From NCBI RefSeq assembly GCF_963662255.1, contig NC_085047.1, positions 98,525,619 through 98,589,618 of the forward strand: 64,000 bases of DNA, given 5' to 3'. Made by a program: the position numbers and the translations under genes. Position 1 is the first letter of the stretch, and each line of letters starts with the position of its first letter. The notes under the pieces were generated by a model. The model did no database searches and had not been told where the DNA came from. It saw nothing but the letters and a program-made list of their open reading frames with translations. Origin of the DNA: Cinclus cinclus. Its lineage: Eukaryota > Chordata > Aves > Passeriformes > Cinclidae. This document shows, one piece after another, positions 55,101 to 64,000 of this stretch.

Positions 55101-57670
55101 TATAGCTTGTTAAAAGCACACTGCTCTGCTGACAAGTATATAGAGTGCTGCTCAGAACTCTACGTCTATTAAATGAGAACTGTGCAATTGCTTACAAGGA
55201 AATTTCAAGTTCTATTTTGTTCCATCAACCTAGCCAACTGAACTTTGTGAAGATTTAACTCATAGGCAAAACTCACAAAAAGTCCACCGAGATTTCAAAC
55301 TCGCTGATAAATTTCTAGCTCATAACACCTTAAAAAAGCCACCATTTAACTTATCAGGATTACTTCTGTTTCTTGTAACCCATGGTAGATGTATAAATGA
55401 AGTACAGCGAAGTTTCCAGATTTTTTTTTTTACCCACATTACTATAAACAATTACTAGATCCTTTAAAATGCAACTTTTGACCTTTATTTCTACTGTCTC
55501 TCAAAAGTACATCTGCTTGATTCCTTTTACCATTTCCTGCCAACAGGAAACAAAAACACAAACAAAAAGCCCCTCCAAAACAAACAAGAACCTCTGGCTA
55601 TGATCCATGTGTGTAAAATTCCAACTGAATGGTATTTTTATTTTAATTAAGAGCTTGGCATTCCAAACAACAAATGAATCAATTGACAATGAAAGTCCTA
55701 ACCCCACACTCACCACTCCCTGTGTGACAGGTCCCTGCCTTTATATACTCTGCCTTTACTGGTCCTTTCCTGTCTGCAAAGCATCCTCATGAATCATTAT
55801 CAGAGTCACTTAAATCGGATTCAGATCCCTGAAATAGATGCAAATACCTGGTTCGACGTGGTCCTTGGGCATTTTATCAAAATTGTGGATTAACCAGCAC
55901 ACTGAGCTGGCTTTAGGAAGAGTGACCTTGAGTTCAGTGACTGAAGTGACTGCTTGGCAACACCAAGTCCAGGCCAGCCCTGATTTTACAAAGTGCACAG
56001 GAAAATATAACTAACATACTCCATGGGTTCAGCTCAAACTCAGCCAGACCTATTAGTCTGGGCTCAGAGAGACCTACCTGACCACTGAGGAACAGTGGAG
56101 GAAGAGATAGTGCACACCACTGCCCACTGCTCCAGGTCTAGTGACTCACACTCTGAGATACCTGAACTGCAGTGCCCAGCAATTAAAGAAAATCAAGTTT
56201 CATCTACCAGGCATTACCTTTGCACATAATGGATACCAGTCCCTGATCCCCCATGATGAGTTCAAAACCTAAATACACTGGGGAAGTCTTAAGCTAAGCA
56301 CACAGAAACACAAAGGAAAGGGGAATTTGAAGTCTCAACTTCCAACTGCTGGGCAAAAGTCCTACACAGAAAATGCAGTGTCATCTAGACAAACAAAGAG
56401 CCCCTTGACCTGCCTTCTGCCTTTTCTCAATTTGCAATTTATTCCAGTTCCACCCCTCTTAAACCCTGGTTTGAAGAGCCCAACAGAGAATTTCTATGAA
56501 GGTTTTATCCTAAGGATGAAAAAAGGTAAGGTTCTTAAGAAAATACTTTTTTTTCCATAGTTTGTTCTTGTACTTCAATTCTTGCTCAGATTTCTTAAAA
56601 GGGGTTTTATTCAAAGTATTTTATTATGCATTTTTTCTCCCTCCATTGCAAATGAAATCAAAGAGCAGTAAAGTCTGGAACCTCTATTCCATGGCAACAT
56701 AAGAAAAAAAAAATTACTAACTGTGCAACTGGAAAGTTCAGAGCATAAAAATTTACTTACAAGGAAAAGATTTATGCTAAAAAAATGATCACTTTTACAT
56801 GTAGATTAATATTCAACCCAAACCCACCACTCTGTGTTTTGCTGTCAAAGGCATCTTCATAGCCTGCATGCAGAAACATCCTTCAAAGACCCTGGTACAA
56901 ATCTAGTCTGACAACTCTTACCACAGAGGATATGATACAGGTTAGACCATGAGGATTTTTATTAATATAAGGATAGGAATTAACAGTCGGATTTATTATC
57001 AGGTTAGAGCTAGATTAAGATAATTATACCTATAAATAAACACACAGGTTTAGATTTTTCCCTACAGAAAAAAAAAATAGGTTGAAGACAGATGAAATTT
57101 GTTAAATCTAAAAGAGTTAGATAGAAGGAGACAGATAAAGGGAGCAAACAGGAAGACTTCCAGATAATTTCTCTGCCTCTTTGCAATGTTGCAAACTTGC
57201 AGAGTCCATATATTTTTTCCCACCAGCATCAGCAAAAGAAGATTCCCACTACAGTTAAGAGTTTTCTGATGCTGATGAGGCTGACTTCCATGTGAAAAAA
57301 ACCCAGTATTCGAACAAAAAGTATCCCACAGTCCACACACAACAGGTTTTTCCTGGTCCAGCTAGACCCTCTGGACCCACAGTGACACGCCCCATGGTGA
57401 TGTGCCTACTTACACGCCTCCTTGCTCGTGGCGCTGGCTCAGGTGTATTCGGGGAAGTGGATTCATTTGGTGTTTCTGAGGTTGAGCTGAGAGATGAGTT
57501 ACTGCTTGAAAGTTCTTTGTTCTGTCTTTTAGTTCCGAATGGCAAGAGAAAGGCCACAAAATCTGAAACATCTTTTTGCTCTTCTCTCTGAGAGTCTTGC
57601 TTAAGCTTGTAGGCCCGGTCATTAGCAATCACTTGAGACAACGGCATTCCAAAAGCCTGGGGAATAAATT
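28626..57670 (-). CDS. ARHGAP6: ARHGAP6, Rho GTPase-activating protein 6, C-terminal ten coding exons (5' exons outside window)
   Basis: ARHGAP6 stimulates GTP hydrolysis by Rho-family GTPases (RhoA in mammals) and affects actin organisation; that role is family knowledge. Seen here: ten minus-strand exons joined by GT-AG introns give one open frame of 712 residues plus a TGA stop. In this partial numbering, residues 1-86 are a basic and Ser/Thr/Pro-rich linker. Residues about 128-330 are the RhoGAP domain, with arginine finger R160 in GIFRV, K197 in ALLKEFLRD, and N288 in [11 protein letters not shown]. Residues 331-712 are a low-complexity tail with PPPPYPGP (598-605) and C-terminal ETLV. 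The sequence matches remembered human ARHGAP6 closely through the GAP domain and at the tail end, and diverges in the middle of the tail. Human protein is 974 residues, so roughly the first quarter is missing. It lies upstream, beyond 64000. I see no frameshift or stop. Confidence 0.97.
29333..30124 (-). other. ARHGAP6: ARHGAP6 last intron (792 bp)
   Basis: GT-AG intron between the symmetric 81-nt exon and the terminal exon. More than half of it is a plus-strand CR1 fragment (29436-29850), ending about 275 bp before the donor side and starting about 100 bp from the acceptor. Confidence 0.9.
29436..29850 (+). mobile_element. CR1 LINE, 5'-truncated, antisense to ARHGAP6
   Basis: Reads as the 3' end of a CR1 non-LTR retrotransposon: a GGCTGTTCAGCCTGGAGAAG-type block, then a TTAGATATGAGGAAGAAATT-type block, then GGTTCCTTCCAACCC and a final TATGGTTCTATGATTCT tail. 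It is truncated at the 5' end, as is typical for CR1. The left edge is approximate. No intact reverse transcriptase remains. Confidence 0.93.
30125..30205 (-). CDS. ARHGAP6: ARHGAP6 coding exon i (residues 452-477), symmetric 81-nt penultimate exon
   Basis: 81 nt, phase 1 at both ends, acceptor ttgctgtttag, donor cacag|gtaagt. It encodes [20 protein letters not shown] then KDPVIT. The [14 protein letters not shown] core is the same in human. Two CR1 copies in the same orientation lie on either side of it, at 29436-29850 and 30370-30902. Confidence 0.95.
30206..32234 (-). other. ARHGAP6: ARHGAP6 intron (2.0 kb)
   Basis: GT-AG intron. It contains the longest CR1 copy inside the gene (30370-30902). 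The remainder, 30903-32234, is AT-rich sequence in which I see no gene. Confidence 0.9.
30370..30902 (+). mobile_element. CR1 LINE, 5'-truncated, antisense to ARHGAP6
   Basis: Starts in the 3' part of the CR1 coding region (TGAGACCCCACCTGGAGTAC) and runs through the 3' UTR to the tail ACATTCTATGATTCTATG. It shares long stretches with the copy at 29436-29850, in the same orientation, but covers about 100 bp more of the 5' side. Frameshifts and stops show it is dead. Confidence 0.94.
32235..32497 (-). CDS. ARHGAP6: ARHGAP6 coding exon h (residues 363-450), conserved Ser-rich tail block
   Basis: 263 nt, acceptor atttcccag, donor AAAG|gtatgg. It encodes [20 protein letters not shown], then [20 protein letters not shown] and [11 protein letters not shown], matching human ARHGAP6, then a more divergent Lys/Ser-rich end. 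The donor with a T at +4 is weaker than the others but is the only one giving phase continuity. A CR1 fragment begins about 60 bp upstream of the acceptor. Confidence 0.95.
32559..32698 (+). mobile_element. CR1 LINE 3' end, short fragment
   Basis: About 140 bp matching the last part of CR1: GGCCATGCTGGATGGGGCTC, then GTCCCTTCCAACCCAACCAT, then TTCTATGATTCTA. It begins only about 60 bp from the splice acceptor of the exon at 32235-32497. Confidence 0.92.
34113..34142. repeat. Poly(A), 30 bases
   Basis: Thirty consecutive A. I could not find a retrocopy body or matching target duplication at its sides. Confidence 0.9.
36450..36530. repeat. AT-only self-complementary block
   Basis: About 80 bp of TAATAT/ATTATA words that read similarly on both strands and could fold back. 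Confidence 0.75.
38602..38699 (-). CDS. ARHGAP6: ARHGAP6 coding exon g (residues 331-362), just after the GAP domain
   Basis: 98 nt, acceptor ttcatag, donor TC|gtgagt, leaving in phase 2. It encodes [20 protein letters not shown] then [10 protein letters not shown]. It is nearly identical to the human segment, with VSP in place of VPP at the start. Confidence 0.96.
38700..42988 (-). other. ARHGAP6: ARHGAP6 intron (4.3 kb)
   Basis: GT-AG intron of plain AT-rich sequence with an A-rich run near 41775-41820. A cluster of TAATTA-type motifs lies around 40350-40395. No repeat element or second gene recognised. Confidence 0.88.
42989..43168 (-). CDS. ARHGAP6: ARHGAP6 coding exon f (residues 271-330), end of RhoGAP domain
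   Basis: 180 nt, phase 0 at both ends, acceptor ttttctag, donor ATG|gtgggt. It encodes [20 protein letters not shown], with the conserved Asn (N288) of the [10 protein letters not shown] motif, then [15 protein letters not shown] closing the domain. It could be skipped without a frame change but would remove a required part of the GAP fold. Confidence 0.97.
43169..46232 (-). other. ARHGAP6: ARHGAP6 intron (3.1 kb)
   Basis: GT-AG intron. It has a CA-rich stretch at about 43232-43280. I see nothing else of note. Confidence 0.88.
46233..46381 (-). CDS. ARHGAP6: ARHGAP6 coding exon e (residues 222-270), RhoGAP core
   Basis: 149 nt, acceptor ctcttag, donor CAAGAG|gtaagt. It encodes [20 protein letters not shown] followed by [18 protein letters not shown] and a charged loop ending KDGQE. 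The LLPPCN and LHRLLQFL segments are shared with human ARHGAP6. The loop after GH differs from the human sequence as I remember it and is the most variable part of the domain. Confidence 0.96.
46382..47604 (-). other. ARHGAP6: ARHGAP6 intron (1.2 kb)
   Basis: GT-AG intron containing a block almost wholly of A and T at about 47336-47475, and a short CCA repeat near 46856-46867. No gene seen. Confidence 0.88.
47336..47475. repeat. AT-rich low-complexity block
   Basis: Repeated ATTTATATTAAT and TATATTA words over about 140 bp inside an ARHGAP6 intron. Confidence 0.8.
47605..47755 (-). CDS. ARHGAP6: ARHGAP6 coding exon d (residues 171-220), RhoGAP core
   Basis: 151 nt, from acceptor ttttttag to donor CTCT|gtgagc. 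It encodes [17 protein letters not shown], then [18 protein letters not shown], then [12 protein letters not shown]. The [13 protein letters not shown] block is the RhoGAP motif carrying the conserved Lys (K197). It leaves in phase 1, with a Leu codon split T|TA. Confidence 0.96.
47756..51386 (-). other. ARHGAP6: ARHGAP6 intron (3.6 kb)
   Basis: GT-AG intron. A block at about 49500-49765 is more GC-rich than its flanks and open on both strands; it is listed separately. The rest is ordinary AT-rich sequence. Confidence 0.88.
51387..51442 (-). CDS. ARHGAP6: ARHGAP6 coding exon c (residues 153-170), arginine-finger exon
   Basis: Only 56 nt, between acceptor cttgcag and donor acag|gtgagt. It encodes [18 protein letters not shown]. 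The Arg of GIFR (AGA at 51417-51419) is the catalytic arginine finger of RhoGAP domains. The length is not a multiple of three, so skipping this exon would shift the frame as well as remove the catalytic residue. Confidence 0.96.
51443..53857 (-). other. ARHGAP6: ARHGAP6 intron (2.4 kb)
   Basis: GT-AG intron upstream of the arginine-finger exon. I see no repeat element or other gene. Confidence 0.88.
53858..54053 (-). CDS. ARHGAP6: ARHGAP6 coding exon b (residues 87-151), start of RhoGAP domain
   Basis: 196 nt, from acceptor tttacag|GGC to donor CATG|gtaaga. It reads [14 protein letters not shown], then a charged helix with [12 protein letters not shown], then [19 protein letters not shown], where the RhoGAP fold begins. 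It enters in phase 0 and leaves in phase 1, splitting a Gly codon. It agrees closely with human ARHGAP6. Confidence 0.96.
54054..57413 (-). other. ARHGAP6: ARHGAP6 intron (3.4 kb)
   Basis: GT-AG intron of AT-rich sequence with short A and T runs. No repeat family or other gene recognised. Confidence 0.88.
57414..57670 (-). CDS. ARHGAP6: ARHGAP6 coding exon a (residues 1-86 of the visible part), pre-GAP linker
   Basis: 257 nt. It opens after a ttgttgttgttgcag acceptor with two bases of a split Glu codon, then [18 protein letters not shown], the segment just before the human GAP domain. It continues through a Lys/Gln/Glu-rich stretch and an LLPFG block to a Ser/Thr/Pro-rich stretch ending PAPRARRR. 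The donor is CGT|gtaagt, phase 0. The in-frame ATG at 57647 is internal, because the homology runs upstream of it to the splice site. The acceptor tract is interrupted by G at every third base and looks weak. Confidence 0.95.
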
Positions 57671-60600
57671 CTGCAACAACAACAACAAACCCCTAATAGT
57701 TACCAACATCTGATATTTATTTAGTACAAAAAGAATTAACTCTTACGTTGTTAACAAAAAACAATCTGAAGTCCCTTTTAACAGATAGCAATTCCAGTGA
57801 AGTACTGGACTCAATAATAACAACAGTGCCAGGTAATTGTAGCCCATGGTATCTGAATCATATTTCTAGTCACATAAGGCATGATACACCGCACAGAATC
57901 TTGGAAAATCACTTGAGATCAGATCTAATTAAGATGGTAACTTCCACCAAAAGTAACTGAAGTCAGACACTTCTGGTTACACGCAGATGGTGCAGAGGGG
58001 CACCAGATGCTCTAGTAACCTTCCTGAGACTGGGGAGTCTCGTTGGACTGTGCCAAAGCTCTCTCTCACATTTCAGATCCCTTCACCAGGCTCCATTCTC
58101 ATAAATGCTGTAGGGCACCAGAGTCAAAGGGTCCCAGCATGTGCCGGGTTTCACAACAGTTCAGAAGAGTATCAATCTACCTGCACAGTGACCTTCAAAG
58201 TACATTCACCACTCAGACTAAGCCTTCAAGTATATAGTTTTAAATTTAAACAAGAACCATACTGTTTTAAAGACTAGTAAGATTAAACCTGTTTAACAGT
58301 GGTATATCAGTACAAAGTTCCTTTGCAAAACAATAAAAAAGCATAGACACATGGAAATACAGAACACGTTTGTCTCAATTAAGAAAGAGAACATAATCCT
58401 AATCTCACATCTGTGTAACTGTAATGTACAAAACCAGAATATCTCAGGTATCCAAGTAAAATGGTAAAATATTTTACAATATAGAAAAATGTTTTACAGT
58501 GAATCAATCAGCAACAATGAAATTCTCATCAATAATTTTCAAATCAGATCTGAGATTAGCTGAAGCAAAACTACTGAGACAGATTTCCGACTAGAACTGG
58601 TTTGTGCTCAAAGGAAATGAAAAAAATAGCTATTGATGCTATTCACCCTGGTTAAAATGATTGTCACTTCTACTAGGTTCCAGCTTCAGACATGCTCGTA
58701 TCAGAATAAATAAAGCACCAGAGATTAAAACCAAATTTAAGCATCGAAAAAAGGAATTATAACAAAAAGAAGCACACAGAAAAATCCTTATATACTACAC
58801 TTCTCTTTTGCCACAATCGCGTAAATAATTAAAGGTTAAAATTCCTCCTGGGATTTTAAGTCTGACTAGACTAGGTCTTTGATGACACTTCCATCTGGAT
58901 TTGCATTAAAGTAAGGCATTGAAAAGAAGAGGATATTTTAAGAATCTTGAATGAGGACACTACTAGTCTATCACACTAAAGAAACAACAGCCCATTGTTC
59001 TGTTTTGGTAGAAACATTCCTGCTCTTTAGAAGGATGAAATGTTAAGACATGAATTAACTTCAGTGGCCAGACAAAACTAAATCAGGAAGCAGAGCCTCA
59101 TATATCAAGCAGCTCTGGAGGAGACCTGTTAGTAGAATGACACCTAAAACCATCTGCATTTAATTTAGGACAAGAACATCATCACACAGAGATCAAGCAA
59201 TGTGGAGATTACCAGTTCCGGGAGTTCAGTTAGACCTTTCCCTCCTGTACTCAGCAGAGTGTGTCTACTAAATTATGACAGTATTAATATTGACTTTTTT
59301 TACTGTTCTGAATTATCTTCCTAATGAACATTTAAGATGACAAATCTGAAATACACATACGCAACATGCGTCCCCTTCTGGCTGTCTAACTGGGTGCTTT
59401 CTTATACTCCCAGCACCCCTTTTTATTTGTCTTTCTACCTTTCGTGAGGAAAGCCAACACAGTATATTTCTCTGTTTTGGCTCAGAGCTGCTTGTGCTTC
59501 AAACTGGGAGAGGACAGCAGTATTTAGCTCATGTGATGCCCAACAGCATGCTGGTGCCATTGATCCTACATCAACTGGGGCAAGATCAGAAGAGATGAGA
59601 TCTCAACACTGCTTCATTAAATAAGTTTTATTAAAATGACCCTCTACCTGACTTCAGTGTGTGAAGGCTGGAATTTTGAGGTAGGCATTGCCCCTCCTTG
59701 GAAACTCTCCGGTGTGGGATTCCAGTTTTTAAATTGCTCTTGCTGAAAGTGGGCCAGAGGAAAGACAATGAGCCTCTACTCCAGGCTGCTCTGATGTAGC
59801 CCTTCTCAGAGGACATGAACCGCTTCCTCGATTTCTCAGTGTCTGGCAGAGATATGAAACTGGATGAAAACCAACTGGCTGAATTTCAGATTAAATACAG
59901 ATGGTAGTGGTGCTGGCTGGCAGTGGTAATTACATTAAAGAGTTGGCAAACCCAGTAACATTTTGCTCACTTGTTGAAATTAAGAGAATCAGTTACCCCC
60001 TCTGCAGACTGCCTCAAATTCCCACCAAAATGCGTGTGCTTGGACCATGTGCTGTGCTGGCAGGGAGCATGTGCTACCCACCACTCTTCAGAAGCATTCA
60101 ATCCCAACAACTTCCTCACTGGACAGGTAATTAGAATGAATGTTAGCCCTTCTGACATTTCAGATTCATTAAAAAAGAAAAGCTGTACTCTTGTGAGGCA
60201 ATTAGAAACCTATGGATGGGAGAGAAAGTCACTTAAGTCACAAGATGTACAGGTTTGAGGCTCTGGTCTCAGAAGGAAGAAGGACAAACTGCCTTTTTAC
60301 AGCTGTAGGCTGGGGATCATTACATGAGGTTTCATTTGCATGAAAAAATGTACCTTAAAGCAGTGGCTCATACCTTGGTCTGTTGTATATATACTGAGTG
60401 CCAAAGTTACTAAGTTAGTTATTCTCTGTAAACTCAACAAAAAACTGATCACTTACTCAGTGAGGAGACTGGGCAGCTCAAAAGACATCCTGTAGAAAGT
60501 ATCATGTAGAAATGTGAAACAACCTGGCAAACTAGGCAATCAACTTGGAAACAGACTTGTATTCTTAACCAGCATCACTCTTAATACATTCCAGTTTTCA

Positions 60601-63600
60601 GTGTTTACTGGCAAAGGAGACAAATTACTGTTTTGGAGAAGTGCATAATTTCTCTTACCAGAAAGTCAATCTTGCAGCAGAGGCAAGTTTCTTAACAAAA
60701 TTGTGATCGAAACTGATATGTTCCTAAGAAATCTTTCTTTGGTGGTAAATCATCATTTTCTAATAAAAAGCAGCATGTCACAGAAAATTTCCTAGCCAGA
60801 TCAAATAAGAGTTTCAGTGATCCCAAACCTTCCTTTTTTTGCTAATCAAATGATAATATTCAGGATGTTGACCCACATGGTTATAGCTTACCTGACCTCA
60901 TGTCACCCTGTCCAAATATGGTTTAAAAGATTTCTCTGAAGTTTCAGCTGGTGAAAGCTGCTTTCCATCCCACGGAGCTTAACAGTCTATTAAGAACCAG
61001 TGAGGTCTATATTCTAGATTCTAATGAGTCTTTCAATACTAATGAAGTGAAAAGTAACTATGGTTAGGGTCCTTAGCATTCAGAGTTTTTTCTTAAGTAC
61101 ATCATAAATGCTAGTTTTGGGTTGCTAAAATCCTATTACCAAGATTTACTAAGGTGCTTGTACCACATCTATTTAAATGACAGGAATAGATATCAGAGAA
61201 TAACATGCTTTTAAAGGGATATTTAAATGGGGTCTTTAAGTCAATCTCCCTGAAATCAATTATTTCAGATCTGTAGAGAGCGTGATGGAAGCAGAAAACA
61301 AGGAAAACAGACAACTCAGTCGATAATGGGAATTACAAAACTCCTTCTGTATCAAGGTTCTTCAAAACCCACATTGACTCCAGGAGATTCGAGATCAGAC
61401 AATGTTCTCAGCGTCAGTTCTGTGGTTGAAAAATCTCTTCTCCAGCTACTCAGAGCTCTCTGACCTTCAAGGAGTGATAAAAGGCCCTCCCAATTACTTA
61501 TGCTTTTTTTCTGGGAGTAGGCCTGGGGTTTTTTTACAAAAAATTAAAGAGATTACTTGGTACTTTACTTGGCTTTAGTACAAAGTATGACACAATGTGG
61601 ATTAATAAAACCCTTTTTTATGCCTAGAGAGCATAAGAAACATATTCAAAGGTTTTATAGAGGCATGGTAAAGCGGTGGAATGGCTTTTAAAAAGTTCTG
61701 ATAAAATACAATAAAAAAGAAACTTCATTTATTCAGCTCCCTCCTTAGGCTGTGCCAAGGCACACGGACACCACAATAGGCTGAATTACTGAGAACAAAT
61801 GCAAACATTAATTAATACACCTTAATTTACTGAGCACGAATGGGAAGTAAACACAAAAGACATTTTCAAGAATTCTGAACTAAAGAAAAATCGAACATCT
61901 GCTGGACTTGCATATGCCACAGAGTTACCAGGAAGGTCTTTTCTCAGGAAGTCCTGCATTCAGCAGCTCTGCTAAGGCCTCACAGATTAACCTGCCAAGT
62001 ATTTACATTCCATGCAGAAACACCAGAAAAAGGGATGATTCTCAGTTATTCAAGCAATCACATAACAAGTGATTATTATTTCTGAGCAGGTCTCTTCATT
62101 AACCTGTTGGGTATTCCAGAACCAAGGCAAAACCAACTTGGTTTGCTGATACAATCTTCTAGGACAAGTAATTTCTGGGAGGCATCTCTCTCTCAGGAAT
62201 GCCTGTGTGTACTTTAAAAGTAGGCCTGCTTATGCTGGAACCCATCTTCACTGGCAAGGGATGGCCAAAGACTCTGCTTCTGCTGCTGTAAAAATCAGTA
62301 CTGAATTCATAAGGGATTTGCCACCAGCTGCCAGCATGCACAGCATCCTGAGAATGTCTTATTCCAAGCAGAATGTCTTATTCCAAGCAGTCTGGACATG
62401 TTACTGTTCCTTCAGCCTGAGTACTGTTTGTCAGCAGCCAAACCCAATGTTTGGAGACATTTGTAGACAGTAGGATTGAGGGTCATGATGGCCATTAATA
62501 ACAAGGAGGCCGGGTAAAGCAAAAACACTTGAATGATGGAAGCTGAAAATATTGCTTAAATGCCTGGGTGGAGTGCTGTTCTCCTGTTTAGACTGTTTAC
62601 ATCCAGCAAGTTTTGCTATATCCTGCTTTGGTGAATTACTCAGAATGTAATAACAATTGAAAAAAACACTTGTTTTACAATTTCTCCCCTTTTAAAGCAA
62701 CGTTGACAGATATAAAAAAGGATAAAGATATATAAAACTCTTTTAAAGTGCATTAAATTTTACTGTGATATCATTATTGACCTTCAGAAGTCTGACAAGT
62801 TGCTGAAACCCTCACTTAAGAGGTTGACTGATCCATCTAAATAAAATCTGAAGTTTAGACAGTAAAAACTCTATAGATTGGACTGAGTCCTAAAATACAA
62901 GTTATTGAATCTCCAAACAGTCCTAGAAAAAATAAGTATCATTCCTTTTGGTTATGCCTTTGAAGCATAGACACCTGGTGGGGTGGGTGGGAAAGAGCAG
63001 TCTTGTGCACTAATTGTAGAGGGGTGGCACCTCTCCAGAGAAAGAAACCCCAGAAAGCTGCATCGTGGGGCAGTTCAGTGCACACCAGTGCTAAAGGAGA
63101 GGGTTTGGCAGGCAAGAGCTGCAGTGAAGCTTCCACTGTGCATCCCTGGTGATCAGCATGGTGGGCCTTTGCTTCCACCTCTGGGGCCTCCTGTGCCAGG
63201 CAAATCCCTGTCTTCTTTGATTGCAACCCACACACATGATCACATGGTGCTGCATGATTGTCAGGATTAATCTTGAGGAGTCTGATTTGCAAAAGGAGAT
63301 TTTCAGGTGGCACACACCCTGGGCAGGACCAACAACATGGTTCCTTCAGCTGTTACTTGTTCAGGTATGTGGGGGCTCCCAGGCTGGGACAGGGAAAACG
63401 CAAAATGTTTGGAATTAATTACTCTCCCAACTGCAACTGTGTTTACAAAAGGGATGCCGAAAGGATGGAAATGAAGTCTGCATTAAGGCAGCTGCATCTC
63501 CTCCATATGAAGTGTCTGGCAATCAGCTTCCCTGCTTCCCCTCCGGCATCCTGTGGCCTGGTCTTGTTGTGGTTTTCTCACAACAGTGCAGCTGGACTGG

Positions 63601-64000
63601 TTACTAAAAAAACCCACTACAAACCCCCCAAAATAAACAGAAGGAAGGCATTCCTTTCAGGCATGAGGACTAGGGACCTGTCTGGGTTGGGTGCGTGCTC
63701 CCAGCCTTTTGCTAGCACACCCATGGTCACAGTGTTTGTCCTGGACCAGCTGCCCAGAAATGGAATACACTCTCTTTACAGAATAAACTTGCTGTGAAAG
63801 GCATGTCGAGGGAGGTTAACTCTGACTTCAGGTGACATGGAGGCCACTGCTCAAGGAAGGTGGTGGGGCCTCAATTTTGATGCGAGCATAGCAGGCTCAC
63901 CCCTATGCAGACAAGCAGCACAAAGCCTTACATTTTTCTTTCCAGAGCTAACTCGTCAGCTGAAAGCTGGGCAATACTGTTCCCTCTAACTCCTGAGGCT
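57671..64000 (-). other. ARHGAP6: ARHGAP6 upstream intron, partial (at least 6.3 kb)
   Basis: Sequence upstream of the first visible exon. I looked for the preceding human exon, which encodes a Lys-rich segment ending KNKDKE, and did not find it, so the intron probably continues past the window. It contains a 19-bp tandem duplication (62351-62388) and a more GC-rich open block at about 62940-63800. Confidence 0.75.
62351..62388. repeat. Tandem duplication of a 19-mer
   Basis: Two identical, directly adjacent copies of AGAATGTCTTATTCCAAGC at 62351-62369 and 62370-62388. Perfect identity suggests a recent duplication. Confidence 0.9.

Noticed and set aside
57410..57628. Second minus-strand open frame overlapping the first ARHGAP6 exon
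   Set aside because: Shadow frame of the real exon; its product has no homology.
57671..64000. Remains of the amelogenin gene, which is nested in an ARHGAP6 intron in mammals
   Set aside because: No Pro/His/Gln-rich amelogenin-like segment is visible. In mammals it lies in the first intron, which is probably upstream of this window.

Overview
This window is vertebrate nuclear DNA, almost certainly from a bird. It is AT-rich and gene-sparse. Its interspersed repeats are CR1 (chicken repeat 1) LINE copies ending in the ATTCTATG-type 3' tail, with one avian-type retroviral solo LTR. Its only recognisable gene is a spliced animal gene with GT-AG introns. I see no bacterial operons, tRNAs, rRNAs or CRISPR arrays. 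The species cannot be named from what is visible.

The gene is ARHGAP6 (Rho GTPase-activating protein 6), on the minus strand. Ten coding exons between 57670 and 28626 encode an unbroken 712-residue C-terminal portion. It covers a Ser/Thr/Pro-rich linker, the complete RhoGAP domain with its arginine finger, and the long disordered tail ending in Glu-Thr-Leu-Val. All internal junctions use GT-AG and their phases chain without a break. The 5' exons, including the start codon, lie beyond position 64000.

Layout: 1-27245 is intergenic, downstream of the ARHGAP6 3' end. It holds simple repeats, one CR1 copy split by a 490-bp solo LTR (10794-11817), and several AT-rich blocks that look like conserved non-coding elements. 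27246-28625 is the probable 3' UTR. 28626-57670 holds the exons and nine complete introns, with three further CR1 fragments at 29436-29850, 30370-30902 and 32559-32698, all antisense to the gene. 57671-64000 is the start of a large upstream intron with no exon I could find.

The most useful observations are: the LTR nested in CR1 with a perfect 6-bp target duplication; a symmetric 81-nt ARHGAP6 exon flanked by two directly repeated CR1 copies; conserved WW- and PDZ-type ligand motifs in the ARHGAP6 tail; and a few unexplained open or AT-rich blocks. I did not find a clearly new biological system.
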